64,000 nucleotides of DNA, taken from positions 186,001-250,000 of the forward strand of contig CAVTEU010000013.1 of NCBI GenBank assembly GCA_963733905.1. Reading direction: 5' to 3'. The position numbers and the translations under genes were made by a program. The notes under the pieces were generated by a model. It was not told where the DNA came from. It did no database searches and saw only the letters and a list, made by a program, of their open reading frames with translations. Positions within the stretch are counted from its first letter, which is position 1, and the number at the start of each line of letters is the position of its first letter. Below are positions 37,562-45,972 of the stretch, in pieces. The stretch is from DATADW01 sp963733905. GTDB taxonomy: Bacteria > Actinomycetota > Acidimicrobiia > Spongiisociales > DATADW01.

Positions 37562-38606
37562 ATGCGGCGCATCTCATGGTTCGTTGTCATTGGTTGTCTC
37601 ATTAGCTGCATGCGGCGGCTCTGCCGGCGGCGAGTCGGCGACCACCGTCCCCGCCTCGCTCGGTGAGCTCAGCTACGGATACGAACCGGGCTCGACGTAC
37701 ACGTACGACGTGATCTCCACGCAGTCGGTGTCACTCGATGGAACCGTCGCCGGCGACCTCCCCGCCGAGGATTCCCCCATCCCGGAGAACGCTGACGTCA
37801 CCACCACCCGTGAGGGAACCGTGGTGTACGAGGTGGCGGCGGGCGAGGAGGAGGGGACGATCGAACTCACCATCACCAGCTCGATGGAGACCGTGGATGT
37901 GAGCGGCACCGTCGACGGCGAGGACCTCGGCGAGGACATACCCCCGGAGCTGCAGATGTCGGAGGGCGAGCTCCCCCCCGTCACCGTGGTCATGGACCTC
38001 CAGGGCAACGTGGTCGAGGCTGCGCCGGATGCAGGCGGTTTGGAGGGATTGGCCAACCCTCTGGCCTCGCTCGAGGGGCTTATCCCGGGTGATCCCCTTC
38101 GAGGGCCGCTTGGCCCGACGTTCCCCGACAACGAGTTGGCCGTGGGTGACGAATGGAGCAACGAGCAGTCGCTCGACCTCCTCGGTGAGGAGGTGTCGTA
38201 CACCACTTCCAATCAGATCACCGGTATGGAGAACACTTTGGTCGTGATCGACTCGACCACCACCGTTTCCGCGTTCGACATCTCGCTCACCGAGATGCTC
38301 GCCGAGTTGTTCGGGGCGGCGGCCGGCAGTGACCCAGAGGCCGAGGAGGTGCTCGAGCAGCTGGAGTTCACTGTTAGCGGCGACCCTGCCGACCTCGGCA
38401 CCACAAACCGATTCGACCCCGAACAGGGACTGATCACCGCATCGGAGAGCGATGGCACCGTCGCTGCCACCATCGTCGTCCGGCTTCCCAATGAGGGCGG
38501 AACCGAGATGGCGGGGTTCGACGCCGATGCCTCGGTCACCAGCGAGTATGAGGTGACGCTGGCGGAGCCTGGTGAGTCACCTGCCGCCACCACAGCCGGC
38601 AGTTGA
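37562..38606 (+). CDS. Secreted lipoprotein, unknown function (one frameshift)
   Basis: Signal peptide MRRISWFVVIGC from ATG 37562, frame change near 37600, then lipobox SLAACGGSAGG. The mature part (~330 residues) is acidic and beta-rich: ELSYGYEPGSTYTYDVISTQ, VVMDLQGNVVEAAPD, GPTFPDNELAVGDEWSNEQS. The plan (extensive strand motifs about ideal drop of a fluid bilayer face) is not matched to any family I know. It ends just before sufC1, but a strong operator separates the two. Confidence 0.75.
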
Positions 38607-38614
38607 ATCCGGGG

Positions 38615-38638
38615 TTTCCACTAGCCTGATGGTGGAAA
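38615..38638. promoter_or_regulatory. Suf operator at sufC1
   Basis: TTTCCACTA-GCCTGA-TGGTGGAAA is an inverted repeat (38615-38638) built on CCACTA-N6-TGGTGG. The same left half, TTTCCACTA, is found in front of sufB and the CACTA-N6-TAGTG core in front of sufD. It ends at the sufC1 start codon, so bound repressor would cover the translation start region. Confidence 0.7.
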
Positions 38639-39396
38639 TGGAACCCCCCCTTCTCCGCATCGAGGGCCTGCGCGCCAGCATGGGCGACCACGAGATTCTC
38701 AAGGGAGTGGACCTCACCGTCAATCGAGGCGAGGTTCATGCGCTGATGGGCCCGAACGGCTCGGGCAAGTCCACGCTGGCCAACGTCCTGATGGGCCACC
38801 CCGGGTACAAGGTCACAAGAGGTTCCATCACCTTCAAGGGCGAGGACATCACGGCCATGCCCTCCAATAACAGGGCGACCCGTGGGCTGTTCCTCGCCTT
38901 CCAATACCCCGAGGAGGTCCCCGGGGTCTCGGTGGTGCAGTTTCTCCGCACCGCACTCAAGAACCGCGACGGGGTGGACTACACCGTGCTCGAGCTGCGT
39001 CTCCGTGTCATGGAGGCGATGCGCACCCTGGGCATGGATGCCACCTTCGCCGACAGGTACCTCAATGAGGGCTTCTCGGGTGGTGAGCGCAAGCGCAATG
39101 AGGTGCTCCAACTTGCGGTGCTCCAGCCGGAACTGGCGGTGATGGACGAGACCGATTCAGGGCTCGATATCGACGCTCTCCGCACGGTTGCCGAAGGGGT
39201 GAAGGAACTCACCGGGCCGGAGCGTGGGTTCCTGATCATCACGCACTATCAGCGGCTCCTCGAGCACATCACTCCGGACCACGTCCACATCTTCGTCGAT
39301 GGGAGGGTGGTGGAGAGCGGTGACGCCGAGCTGGCCAAGCATCTCGAGGTCGAGGGCTACGAGGCGTTCCGCGATGGGGTGACCGCCACGGCATGA
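38638..39396 (+). CDS. sufC: Fe-S assembly ATPase SufC (copy 1)
   Basis: 252-residue ABC ATPase of the SufBCD scaffold. Walker A GPNGSGKST, the Suf-typical LAFQYPEEVPGVSVVQFL, signature FSGGERKRNE, Walker B LAVMDETDSGLD and ITHYQRLLEHITPDHVHIF. ATG 38638 begins the first strand; ATG 38629 lies inside the operator. Coupled to sufS by ATGA overlap. It differs clearly from the second SufC at 51799, so this is not a recent duplication. Confidence 0.93.
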   Translation: MEPPLLRIEGLRASMGDHEILKGVDLTVNRGEVHALMGPNGSGKSTLANVLMGHPGYKVTRGSITFKGEDITAMPSNNRATRGLFLAFQYPEEVPGVSVVQFLRTALKNRDGVDYTVLELRLRVMEAMRTLGMDATFADRYLNEGFSGGERKRNEVLQLAVLQPELAVMDETDSGLDIDALRTVAEGVKELTGPERGFLIITHYQRLLEHITPDHVHIFVDGRVVESGDAELAKHLEVEGYEAFRDGVTATA

Positions 39397-40685
39397 CCGA
39401 CCTCTCCGCCCGGCGCGCCGACTTCCCGCTTCTGGCGCAGCCGAGCAACGGACAGCGCCTCGTTTTCCTCGACTCGGCGGCCTCGGCACAGAAGCCCGGC
39501 GTTGTCATCGACGCGATGGACGAGTTCCTCCGGACCAGGTACGCCAACGTGCATCGCGGTGCGTATCGACTGTCACTGGCGGCCACCGAGGCCTACGAGC
39601 ATGCTCGAGACACGGTGGCGCAGTTCATCGGGAGCGGCACCCCCCAACAGGTCATCTTCACCCGTGGGACCACGTCGGCTCTGAACTCGGTGGCGTTCGG
39701 GTGGGGTTTACGGCGTCTTCGTCCAGGCGACCGGGTGCTGCTCACCATGATGGAGCACCACGCCAACATCGTCCCCTGGCACATGGTCGCCGGGCTTACC
39801 GGAGCCGAAGTCATTTGGGCACCGCTCGATGTCGATGGTGACCTCGATATCGAAGCAACCCTCGGTCTCATCGACCAGAGGGTGAAGGTCGTCGCGGTCA
39901 CCGGGATGTCCAACGTGTTGGGGACGATCCCAGACCTGGGCTCCATTGCTGATAGGGCGCATTCAGTCGGCGCCAGGGTGGTTGTCGACGGGGCCCAGCT
40001 GATCGCCCACCGCCCGGTTGCGGTCGAGTCCATGGGCGCCGATTTCTTCGCCTTCTCCTCGCACAAGCTCCTGGGCCCCACCGGGATCGGCGTTCTCTGG
40101 GGCCGCCAGGAGGCGCTTGAGGAGCTAGAGCCCTTCGAGGGTGGTGGCGAGATGATCAGCGACGTGACGCTCGAAGGAGCCACCTGGGCGCCCATCCCCC
40201 ACCGATTCGAGGCGGGTACGCCGCCCATCACCGAAGCCATCGGGCTGGCAGCGGCCATCGGTTACCTCGAAGAAATCGGCATGGAAGCGGTCGCCGAGCA
40301 CGATCGCGCCCTCACCACCTACGCCGTGGAACGGCTGTGTGGCACCCCGGGCGTGGCGATACAGGGCCCGACCGACGCCGACAGACGGGGAGGGGCGGTG
40401 AGCTTCACGATGGGGGACGTGCACCCCCATGACCTGGCAACGATCCTCGACGAGCAGGGCGTGGCGATACGCGCCGGGCACCACTGCGCCAAGCCCTTGA
40501 TGCGGGCCCTCGGTGTCCCCGCCACAGCCCGCGCCTCGTTCTCGGTCTACAACGGCACCGATGACATCGATGCCCTCATCGCCGGCCTCGGCACCGCCGC
40601 CGATCTCTTCGGGGTCAAGCTAGACCGCACAGTTGGGAGTTCGCCAGCCGCCCCGACGGGGGGCGACGTACCTCGACTGCCGTAG
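39393..40685 (+). CDS. sufS: Cysteine desulfurase SufS
   Basis: 430 residues, PLP enzyme removing sulfur from cysteine for Fe-S assembly. PLP-lysine in FSSHKLLGPTG (K225), active cysteine in RAGHHCAKPLM (C365), and EHHANIVPW of the group II class. ATG overlaps the sufC1 stop. The last ~20 residues after LFGVKLDR (VGSSPAAPTGG...) are not family-like and include the repeat motif GTTGGGAGTTCG, so the natural stop may have been lost to repeat insertion. Confidence 0.93.
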   Translation: MTDLSARRADFPLLAQPSNGQRLVFLDSAASAQKPGVVIDAMDEFLRTRYANVHRGAYRLSLAATEAYEHARDTVAQFIGSGTPQQVIFTRGTTSALNSVAFGWGLRRLRPGDRVLLTMMEHHANIVPWHMVAGLTGAEVIWAPLDVDGDLDIEATLGLIDQRVKVVAVTGMSNVLGTIPDLGSIADRAHSVGARVVVDGAQLIAHRPVAVESMGADFFAFSSHKLLGPTGIGVLWGRQEALEELEPFEGGGEMISDVTLEGATWAPIPHRFEAGTPPITEAIGLAAAIGYLEEIGMEAVAEHDRALTTYAVERLCGTPGVAIQGPTDADRRGGAVSFTMGDVHPHDLATILDEQGVAIRAGHHCAKPLMRALGVPATARASFSVYNGTDDIDALIAGLGTAADLFGVKLDRTVGSSPAAPTGGDVPRLP

Positions 40686-40771
40686 GCGTCGGGGGAGGGG
40701 GGATGGTTCACTCCCAGGTGCGTAGCCGCGGCCGAGTACGTTGGGAGTTCGGCTGCCCCCTACCCGCTGCT

Positions 40772-40834
40772 CCGCAGCGGGGCCCTTCCCCCTGCGGGGA
40801 CGGATCGGATTGTTCTGCCGTCTGCCGTCTCCGG
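40772..40834 (+). repeat. Composite dispersed repeat with TCTGCCG units
   Basis: CCGCAGCGGGGCCCTTCCCC, CTGCGGGG, then TCTGCCG x2 (40814-40827). The same order, inverted, occurs at 51629-51684. Nearby GTTGGGAGTTCG is present twice (about 40632 and 40740). It fills the gap between sufS and sufU. Confidence 0.75.
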
Positions 40835-40880
40835 TCAGGACCCCTCCGTTGCATCGCCTTCCGGTTACCTTGTTCTCCGC

Positions 40881-41315
40881 ATGGCGTTGGACGAGCTGTA
40901 CCGACAGGTGATCCTCGACCACTACCGCAACCCGAGGCACCGGGACGAGATAGTGGACCCCGACGGGCACGCCGAAGGGGTGAACCCTCTGTGCGGTGAC
41001 GAGGTGCAGGTGGACCTCCAAATTGCCGACGGGGTGGTCTCCGACGTGGCGGTACGGGGGCAGGGCTGCTCCATCAGCCAATCTTCTGCCTCGATGATGG
41101 GCGACGCCATCGTCGGCAAATCCGTGGAACAGATCACGTTGCTGGCGGAGCGCTTCCACCAGATGATGTCCTCGGAGGACGGCGGCGAACCCGACCTCGA
41201 ACTCGGTGATCTCAGCGCCCTCCAGGGGGTCCGCAAGTTCCCGGTCCGCATCAAGTGCGCCGGGCTCCCGTGGGCGACGCTCGAACAAGCTCTTGCCTCG
41301 GTCAACGGCGGCTGA
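40881..41315 (+). CDS. sufU: Zn-dependent sulfurtransferase SufU
   Basis: 144 residues. Conserved cysteines C38 (NPLCGD), C63 (GQGCSIS) and C126 (RIKCAGLPW), the SufU pattern. It accepts persulfide from SufS and passes sulfur on to SufBCD. ATG 40881 starts at the family's N-terminal helix (MALDELYRQVILDHYRNP). Separated from sufS by 195 bp of repeat-rich sequence. Confidence 0.93.
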   Translation: MALDELYRQVILDHYRNPRHRDEIVDPDGHAEGVNPLCGDEVQVDLQIADGVVSDVAVRGQGCSISQSSASMMGDAIVGKSVEQITLLAERFHQMMSSEDGGEPDLELGDLSALQGVRKFPVRIKCAGLPWATLEQALASVNGG

Positions 41316-41398
41316 GACATGACATCTCGTTGATTTCTCTCTGAGGCGCCCTCAAGGGACCGCATGCGACGGTGGCGGTCCAATACCAGGAGGACAGC

Positions 41399-42274
41399 GT
41401 GAAGAGAGTTGCACTGATCGCACTCGCCGCGGTCGCCGTGCTGGCGATACTCGGCGTCGGCATCAGCCAGGCGCTCCAGGACAACGAGAACGGCGCGGCG
41501 ACAGCCGACGCCAATGAGCAGAGCTTCGCCGTGGCTGAGGCGGGCGCCGTGACAGTCACCGTGCAAAGCGGCCGCATTTCGGTCGTTTCGATCCAGCGGG
41601 TCGAGGGATGGACCCCGAAGGTCGTCCGCCAATCCGGTCCCAGAGTCCGCGTGGAGTTCGTCAACGGAGCCGCTCGCCGGGTCTTCGTCGCCGAGTTCGC
41701 CGGGGGGGAATTGGTCACCCGGGTACGGCGCAGCAATGGCCAGACGACGTCATCGTCGGTCAGTTCCTCGTCGGTGAGTTCCTCATCGGTCACGTCATCC
41801 TCGGTGACATCATCGACCGGAGCCACCTCGTCGACCGTGGACGATGACGCCACCTCGACGACGTTCGACGACGACAACACGTCGACCACGATCGACGACG
41901 ACGTCACGTCGACCACCTTCGACGACGACGACACGACGAGCACGACATTCGATGACGACGTCACGTCGACCACCTTCGACGACAACACTTCGACCACCTT
42001 CGACGACGACGACACGACGAGCACGACGGTGCGCGAAGAGACCCCACCGACCGACCGCTCTGTGACCTATCAGGTTGCGAATGCCGGGAGTGTCACCGTG
42101 AGGATCTCCGACGCACAGCTCGAGTTGCTCGACGTCACCGCCAACGCCGGTTGGGACTTCGAGGTGGACGACGCCGGTGGCGACCGTGTGCGGGTGGAGT
42201 TCGAGCGGGGAGACGACGACGTCGAGTTCCGTCTCCAGTTCCACGGTTCCGAGCTCCGCCTCGAGATCGGTTAG
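41399..42274 (+). CDS. Secreted Ser/Thr/Asp-rich protein with paired beta domains
   Basis: 291 residues. N-terminal TM/signal helix (VALIALAAVAVLAILGVGI); a ~60-residue domain (VTVTVQSGRISVVSIQRVEG, VRVEFVNGAARRVFVAEFAG); a long low-complexity linker of SSSV and DDDxTSTT repeats; and a second copy of the domain (VTVRISDAQLELLDVTANAG, VRVEFERGDDDVEFRLQFHG). GTG 41399 follows CCAGGAGG. The linker may bind cations or wall polymers (inferred). The C-terminal domain recurs in the protein at 45359. Confidence 0.75.
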   Translation: MKRVALIALAAVAVLAILGVGISQALQDNENGAATADANEQSFAVAEAGAVTVTVQSGRISVVSIQRVEGWTPKVVRQSGPRVRVEFVNGAARRVFVAEFAGGELVTRVRRSNGQTTSSSVSSSSVSSSSVTSSSVTSSTGATSSTVDDDATSTTFDDDNTSTTIDDDVTSTTFDDDDTTSTTFDDDVTSTTFDDNTSTTFDDDDTTSTTVREETPPTDRSVTYQVANAGSVTVRISDAQLELLDVTANAGWDFEVDDAGGDRVRVEFERGDDDVEFRLQFHGSELRLEIG

Positions 42275-42276
42275 GA

Positions 42277-42348
42277 AAGGTGATAGGTGGTAGGTGGTAG
42301 GTGGCTAGCCGGTGGTGATCCACTTACCACTTACCACTTCCCACGGTG
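42277..42348. repeat. Paired heptamer arrays TAGGTGG / CACTTAC (hairpin)
   Basis: TAGGTGG x3 (42284-42304) and CACTTAC x2 plus CACTTCC (42321-42341) face each other and can pair with G-U pairs (GGTAGGTGGTAGGTGG against CCACTTACCACTTACC). It lies 3 bp after the stop of the secreted protein, as a terminator would. A short hairpin GATCAC-GAA-GTGATC follows at about 42348. Confidence 0.75.
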
Positions 42349-42381
42349 ATCACGAAGTGATCGCCCTATTACCGTCACCAG

Positions 42382-43326
42382 ATGACCGTTTCCGCACCCC
42401 GAGGACCGACTGGGATCGCCCACAGCACCCCTGTGCGGTGGATGCGGCGCCAGATCAACACCCGACGGGCGCTCCGCCGCAACCCGATCATCGTCCACCA
42501 GATGGGGAAGGTGGGGTCGCAGTCGGTGTTGCGCTCTCTCGCCGCCGAACCGCGCATCTCCGAGAGACGATCCGTGATCCACACCCACTTCCTGACCCGC
42601 AACCAATTGGAAAGGGAGAAGCGGTTGCTGGCGAATTCCCGGGCCGCTTACCAGGGGACGCCTCTCCCCGAGATCTGGTGGAATCCCCCGTTCATCTGGG
42701 ACGGGCAGATCGTCGGCGCCGCGGTGACCAGACAGCTGGACAAGCGGTGGGACGTCATCACACTGGTGCGCGACCCCGTGGCGCGCAATGTCTCGCTCTT
42801 CTTCGAGAAGCTCGAGGTGCCGATCGGGTACGACTGGTTCGAGCGCCGGCAACGGCTCTCCGACGACGAGCTCATCGCTGACCTGACCCCGCTCTTCGAT
42901 CAGCATGTTCTCCAACCGGGAGGTCTGGCCCGACTCGACGTCGACCCCACGCGCTGGTTCGACCTGGAGATGGCTCCTGTGTTCGGGATCGACATATTCG
43001 CCTCTCCCTTCTCGCCCGAGCGGGGGTGGCAGATCTACGAGGGCGAGCGGGCACGGCTCCTGCTGATCCGCACCGCCGACCTCGATCGGGTCGGGCCCCA
43101 GGCTCTCGAGGAGTTCCTCGGCGTGCCCGGTATCAAGCTCGCCTCGGGGAACGTCGCCGACCGGAGGGAGCACGCCTCGGTGTACGGCCTATTCCGGGAA
43201 AGACTCCGCTTGTCCCCCGACCAACTCGAAGCGGTGTACGGGTCCCGCCTGGTGACGCATCTCTTCACGCCGCAGGAGATCGAGGCGATGCAGTCACGCT
43301 GGGAGACGGTGTCGGCGACTGACTGA
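42382..43326 (+). CDS. Sulfotransferase-fold protein of capsule type
   Basis: 314 residues. PIIVHQMGKVGSQSVLRSLA resembles the 5'-phosphosulfate-binding loop and VITLVRDPVARNVSLFFEKL the 3'-phosphate motif of PAPS-dependent sulfotransferases; such proteins are often labelled capsular polysaccharide synthesis proteins. There is no signal peptide. Its last 62 bases overlap the end of the histidine kinase on the other strand. Substrate unknown; surface polysaccharide is plausible. Confidence 0.75.
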   Translation: MTVSAPRGPTGIAHSTPVRWMRRQINTRRALRRNPIIVHQMGKVGSQSVLRSLAAEPRISERRSVIHTHFLTRNQLEREKRLLANSRAAYQGTPLPEIWWNPPFIWDGQIVGAAVTRQLDKRWDVITLVRDPVARNVSLFFEKLEVPIGYDWFERRQRLSDDELIADLTPLFDQHVLQPGGLARLDVDPTRWFDLEMAPVFGIDIFASPFSPERGWQIYEGERARLLLIRTADLDRVGPQALEEFLGVPGIKLASGNVADRREHASVYGLFRERLRLSPDQLEAVYGSRLVTHLFTPQEIEAMQSRWETVSATD

Positions 43327-44578
43327 CGAGCCGGACCTCGACCCTTGCTCCGCCGAGGGGCGACCTGCCTACGGCGAGGCTCCCGTCGCTTTCCTCGGCA
43401 AACCGGCGGGCTATGTCCAGTCCAAGACCGGTGGATCCAGCTCTGCTCTCCCCTCGCCCGATCACCGCTTGGTCGGGAAACCCAGGACCGGCGTCGTCCA
43501 CCGACAAGATGGCCGTTTCGTTCTCGGCCCGGACCTCGAGCTCGAAATCGGTTCCCGGCGGGGTGTGGGCGAAGACGTTTCCAACCAAGGCGTCGATAAC
43601 CGCCGCAACCTCGGATGCGTCGGCCTCCACCACCACCGGTGATGCCGGCAGGTCGATGTGAAAGTTGCGGCCCTGCTCGTCGGCGAGCACCAGCCAGAAG
43701 TCCGATTGGTTGCGCGCCACCAGACCCAGGTCGACACCTGTGATGGTCCTGCTGCCGCGCCTGGCCGTGTTGATCAACTCGTCCACGGCCCACTCCAACC
43801 GGTCCACCTGGGCGAGCAGGGCAGTGGCGGCCTCAGGGTCGTCGATCGCCTCGGCGCGGAGCCGCAATGCGGTGAGAGGTGTCCTGAGCCGGTGGGACAG
43901 GTCGGCCACCGACTCCCGCTCGGCGGCGAGCAGCATCTCCACCCTCCCGGCAAGCTGGTTGAGAGCCTCGCCCACCTCGATCACCTCGGGTGGACCCTCG
44001 GGGCGGACCCGTGCTTCCATCTCACCGGCGCCGAGCCGTTCGGCGGTGACCGCCAGCTCCCCCACCGGCCGGACGAACGACCGTCCCAGCCGGTCGGCAA
44101 CGACCACAGCAAGCACGATCATCCCCAACCCGAGGAGCCCGAGGACGAGCCAGGCACGACCGACTCCCTCGGTCAGGTCGGCGGAGCCGAGGCCGACCCG
44201 CACTACCGCCGTCCCCTCACCGGTGACCACGGGGACGACGACCTCGCCGGTGTCCGCCCGGAACGCCAACCCCTGTCGTGCCCGGGCGACGGCGGCAGTG
44301 ACCGGGACCGGGACCCCGACGACCTCGTCATCGGGGAGGACCACCGAGAGCTCGCCTACCCCTTCCGACGAGAGCACCACCTCGTCGATCGCGGCGCGGT
44401 CCAGTTCGGGTCCCGCAGCCACCGCCACGTCGGCTGCCACCGCTTGTGCCCGCCGCTCGGCGGCAACCACGGCCCGATCCTCCGCCTGGCGCTTGTAGAG
44501 CAACGCCAACGGCAAGGTGAAAGCCACAACGACCAACGAAGTCACCGCAAGGCTCACCAACGCCAGCTGCTTGCGCAT
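43265..44578 (-). CDS. Sensor histidine kinase
   Basis: 437 residues: TM helix ~7-28, extracytoplasmic sensor ~30-140, TM helix ~141-162, HAMP (RSFVRPVGELAVTAERLGAG), His box DLSHRLRTPLTALRL with H229, and ATPase domain (VIDALVGNVFAHTPPGTDFE; DDAGPGFPD; GSTGLGLDIARRFAEE). ATG directly follows the response-regulator stop. Signal unknown. Confidence 0.92.
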   Translation of the reverse strand: MRKQLALVSLAVTSLVVVAFTLPLALLYKRQAEDRAVVAAERRAQAVAADVAVAAGPELDRAAIDEVVLSSEGVGELSVVLPDDEVVGVPVPVTAAVARARQGLAFRADTGEVVVPVVTGEGTAVVRVGLGSADLTEGVGRAWLVLGLLGLGMIVLAVVVADRLGRSFVRPVGELAVTAERLGAGEMEARVRPEGPPEVIEVGEALNQLAGRVEMLLAAERESVADLSHRLRTPLTALRLRAEAIDDPEAATALLAQVDRLEWAVDELINTARRGSRTITGVDLGLVARNQSDFWLVLADEQGRNFHIDLPASPVVVEADASEVAAVIDALVGNVFAHTPPGTDFELEVRAENETAILSVDDAGPGFPDQAVIGRGESRAGSTGLGLDIARRFAEESDGSLAVGRSPLGGARVEVRLVSQSPTPSPSVTASPRSPAA

Positions 44579-45259
44579 TCAGCCGCCCGGGTCGACCAGC
44601 TTGATGCCAACTCCGTGGACGGTGCGCAAGTATTGGGGGTCGGCGGCACTCTCCCCCAACTTCTTGCGCAGCCAAGAGAGGTGGACGTCGATGGTCCGAT
44701 CGGCGCCGCCATACGGCTCCCGCCACACCTCGGCCAGGATCTCCCGCTTGGTCACCACCTCGCCGGCACGCTCCGCCAGGAAGAGCAGTAGGTCGAACTC
44801 CTTGGGCGTGAGCTCGAGCTCCTCGTCGTTGAGACGTGCCTGGCGGGAACGGGGATCGATGGTGAGCCCACCCACGACCGTCACCGGCTCGGGATCTTCG
44901 CCACGGCGACGGAGTACGGCTCTGACCCTTGCCTCGAGTTGGCGGGCGCCAAATGGTTTGACCAGGTAGTCGTCGGCTCCGGCATCGAGAGTCCGGATGA
45001 TGTCTTCCTCGACACCTCGGGCGGTGGCGACGATCACCGGGACCGCGCTGACCGCCCTGATCATCTTGAGCAGCTCGAAACCGTCGAGGTCGGGAAGCCC
45101 CAGGTCGAGGATCACGAGGTCGGGAGCCCCCTTCACCGCCGCTTCCAGACCCTCCATGGCGGTGGCTGCGGAGATGACATCGTGGCCGTGACCGGCGAGG
45201 ACGCGCGCCACCAGGTTGCGTATCTCGAGATCGTCCTCGACCAGCACCACAGCGGCCAT
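44579..45259 (-). CDS. OmpR-family response regulator
   Basis: 226 residues. Receiver domain with phospho-acceptor D52 (ILDLGLPDLDGFELLKMI) and conserved Lys (DDYLVKPFGARQLEARVR); winged-helix DNA-binding domain (LELTPKEFDLLLFLAERAGE; GADRTIDVHLSWLRKKLG; YLRTVHGVGIKL). Partner of the kinase downstream. Three CCTTGAC repeats 11 bp apart lie upstream between it and the divergent secreted-protein gene. Confidence 0.94.
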   Translation of the reverse strand: MAAVVLVEDDLEIRNLVARVLAGHGHDVISAATAMEGLEAAVKGAPDLVILDLGLPDLDGFELLKMIRAVSAVPVIVATARGVEEDIIRTLDAGADDYLVKPFGARQLEARVRAVLRRRGEDPEPVTVVGGLTIDPRSRQARLNDEELELTPKEFDLLLFLAERAGEVVTKREILAEVWREPYGGADRTIDVHLSWLRKKLGESAADPQYLRTVHGVGIKLVDPGG

Positions 45260-45296
45260 GTCATCAGGTTATCGGTGAGGTTCCCCTTCGCTGGCC

Positions 45297-45325
45297 CCTT
45301 GACGAGACCTTGACCTTTCCTTGAC
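45297..45325. promoter_or_regulatory. Probable response-regulator box: CCTTGAC x3, 11-bp period
   Basis: CCTTGAC occurs at 45297-45303, 45308-45314 and 45319-45325, exactly one helical turn apart, 38 bp from the regulator start and 34 bp from the divergent secreted-protein start. OmpR/PhoP-type regulators bind direct repeats with this period. It likely controls both genes. Confidence 0.75.
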
Positions 45326-45358
45326 GACGTTGCCACCGCCAACTGGGACACTTATGCG

Positions 45359-45958
45359 ATGCGCCGCCTCGGCCTCGTCCTGTTGTGGCTGTTCGTGACA
45401 GCCGCCGCCACATTCGTGGCATGGCGCGCCGTGGACGCCGCCGACAACGACGTCTCCGAGCAGCCGGTGTTCCCGGTGGAGGCCGTCGCCGATAATTCGG
45501 AGTCGGTGACCAGCAGCTCGACCGACCGGCCACGCCGTAGCACCACTACCAACACCTCGGCAAACCGGCCACGCCAGACCACCACTACCGGCGCCGGTGC
45601 AAGTGCGAGTTCGGGCTCATCGTCCTCGACGTCGAGCTCTTCGCCTTCGACGTCGTCCACCTCATCGACGCTCGATCCACGTCGTCGACCTCGTCCACGA
45701 CATCCACCTCGACCACGCTCGACTTCGACTCCGACCACCGAGCGGCGCACAGTGTCGGTGTCGGGGGGAACCGTGGTGGTCGAGGCGTCCGGAGGCGCGG
45801 TGTCGCTGGTCTCTGCCGTCCCCAACCCCGGTTACGAGGTCGAGGTGGACGACGCGGGTCCCGACGAGGTGAGGGTCGAGTTCGAGAGCGACGATTCAAA
45901 GTCCGAGGTGAGGGTCCGATGGGACGGCGGCTGGGACATCGAGGAGCGCGAGGACTGA
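45359..45958 (+). CDS. Secreted Ser/Thr-rich protein with C-terminal beta domain
   Basis: 199 residues. Signal/TM helix MRRLGLVLLWLFVTAAATFV, then a Ser/Thr-rich linker (STSSTSS type), a short basic stretch (DPRRRPRPRHPPRPRSTSTP) that probably reflects two compensating indels since the adjacent frame there reads STSSTSSTTSTSTTLD, then a C-terminal domain (VVVEASGGAVSLVSAVPNPG, YEVEVDDAG, EVRVEFESDDSKSEVRVRWD) shared with the protein at 41399. Divergent from the response regulator. Confidence 0.7.
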   Translation: MRRLGLVLLWLFVTAAATFVAWRAVDAADNDVSEQPVFPVEAVADNSESVTSSSTDRPRRSTTTNTSANRPRQTTTTGAGASASSGSSSSTSSSSPSTSSTSSTLDPRRRPRPRHPPRPRSTSTPTTERRTVSVSGGTVVVEASGGAVSLVSAVPNPGYEVEVDDAGPDEVRVEFESDDSKSEVRVRWDGGWDIEERED

Positions 45959-45972
45959 AGGTCCGCGCCGGT

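Noticed and set aside
41750..42030. Short tandem repeats as a CRISPR array
   Set aside because: They are codon-level repeats (SSSV, DDDxTSTT) inside a secreted protein; no spacers of constant length exist.
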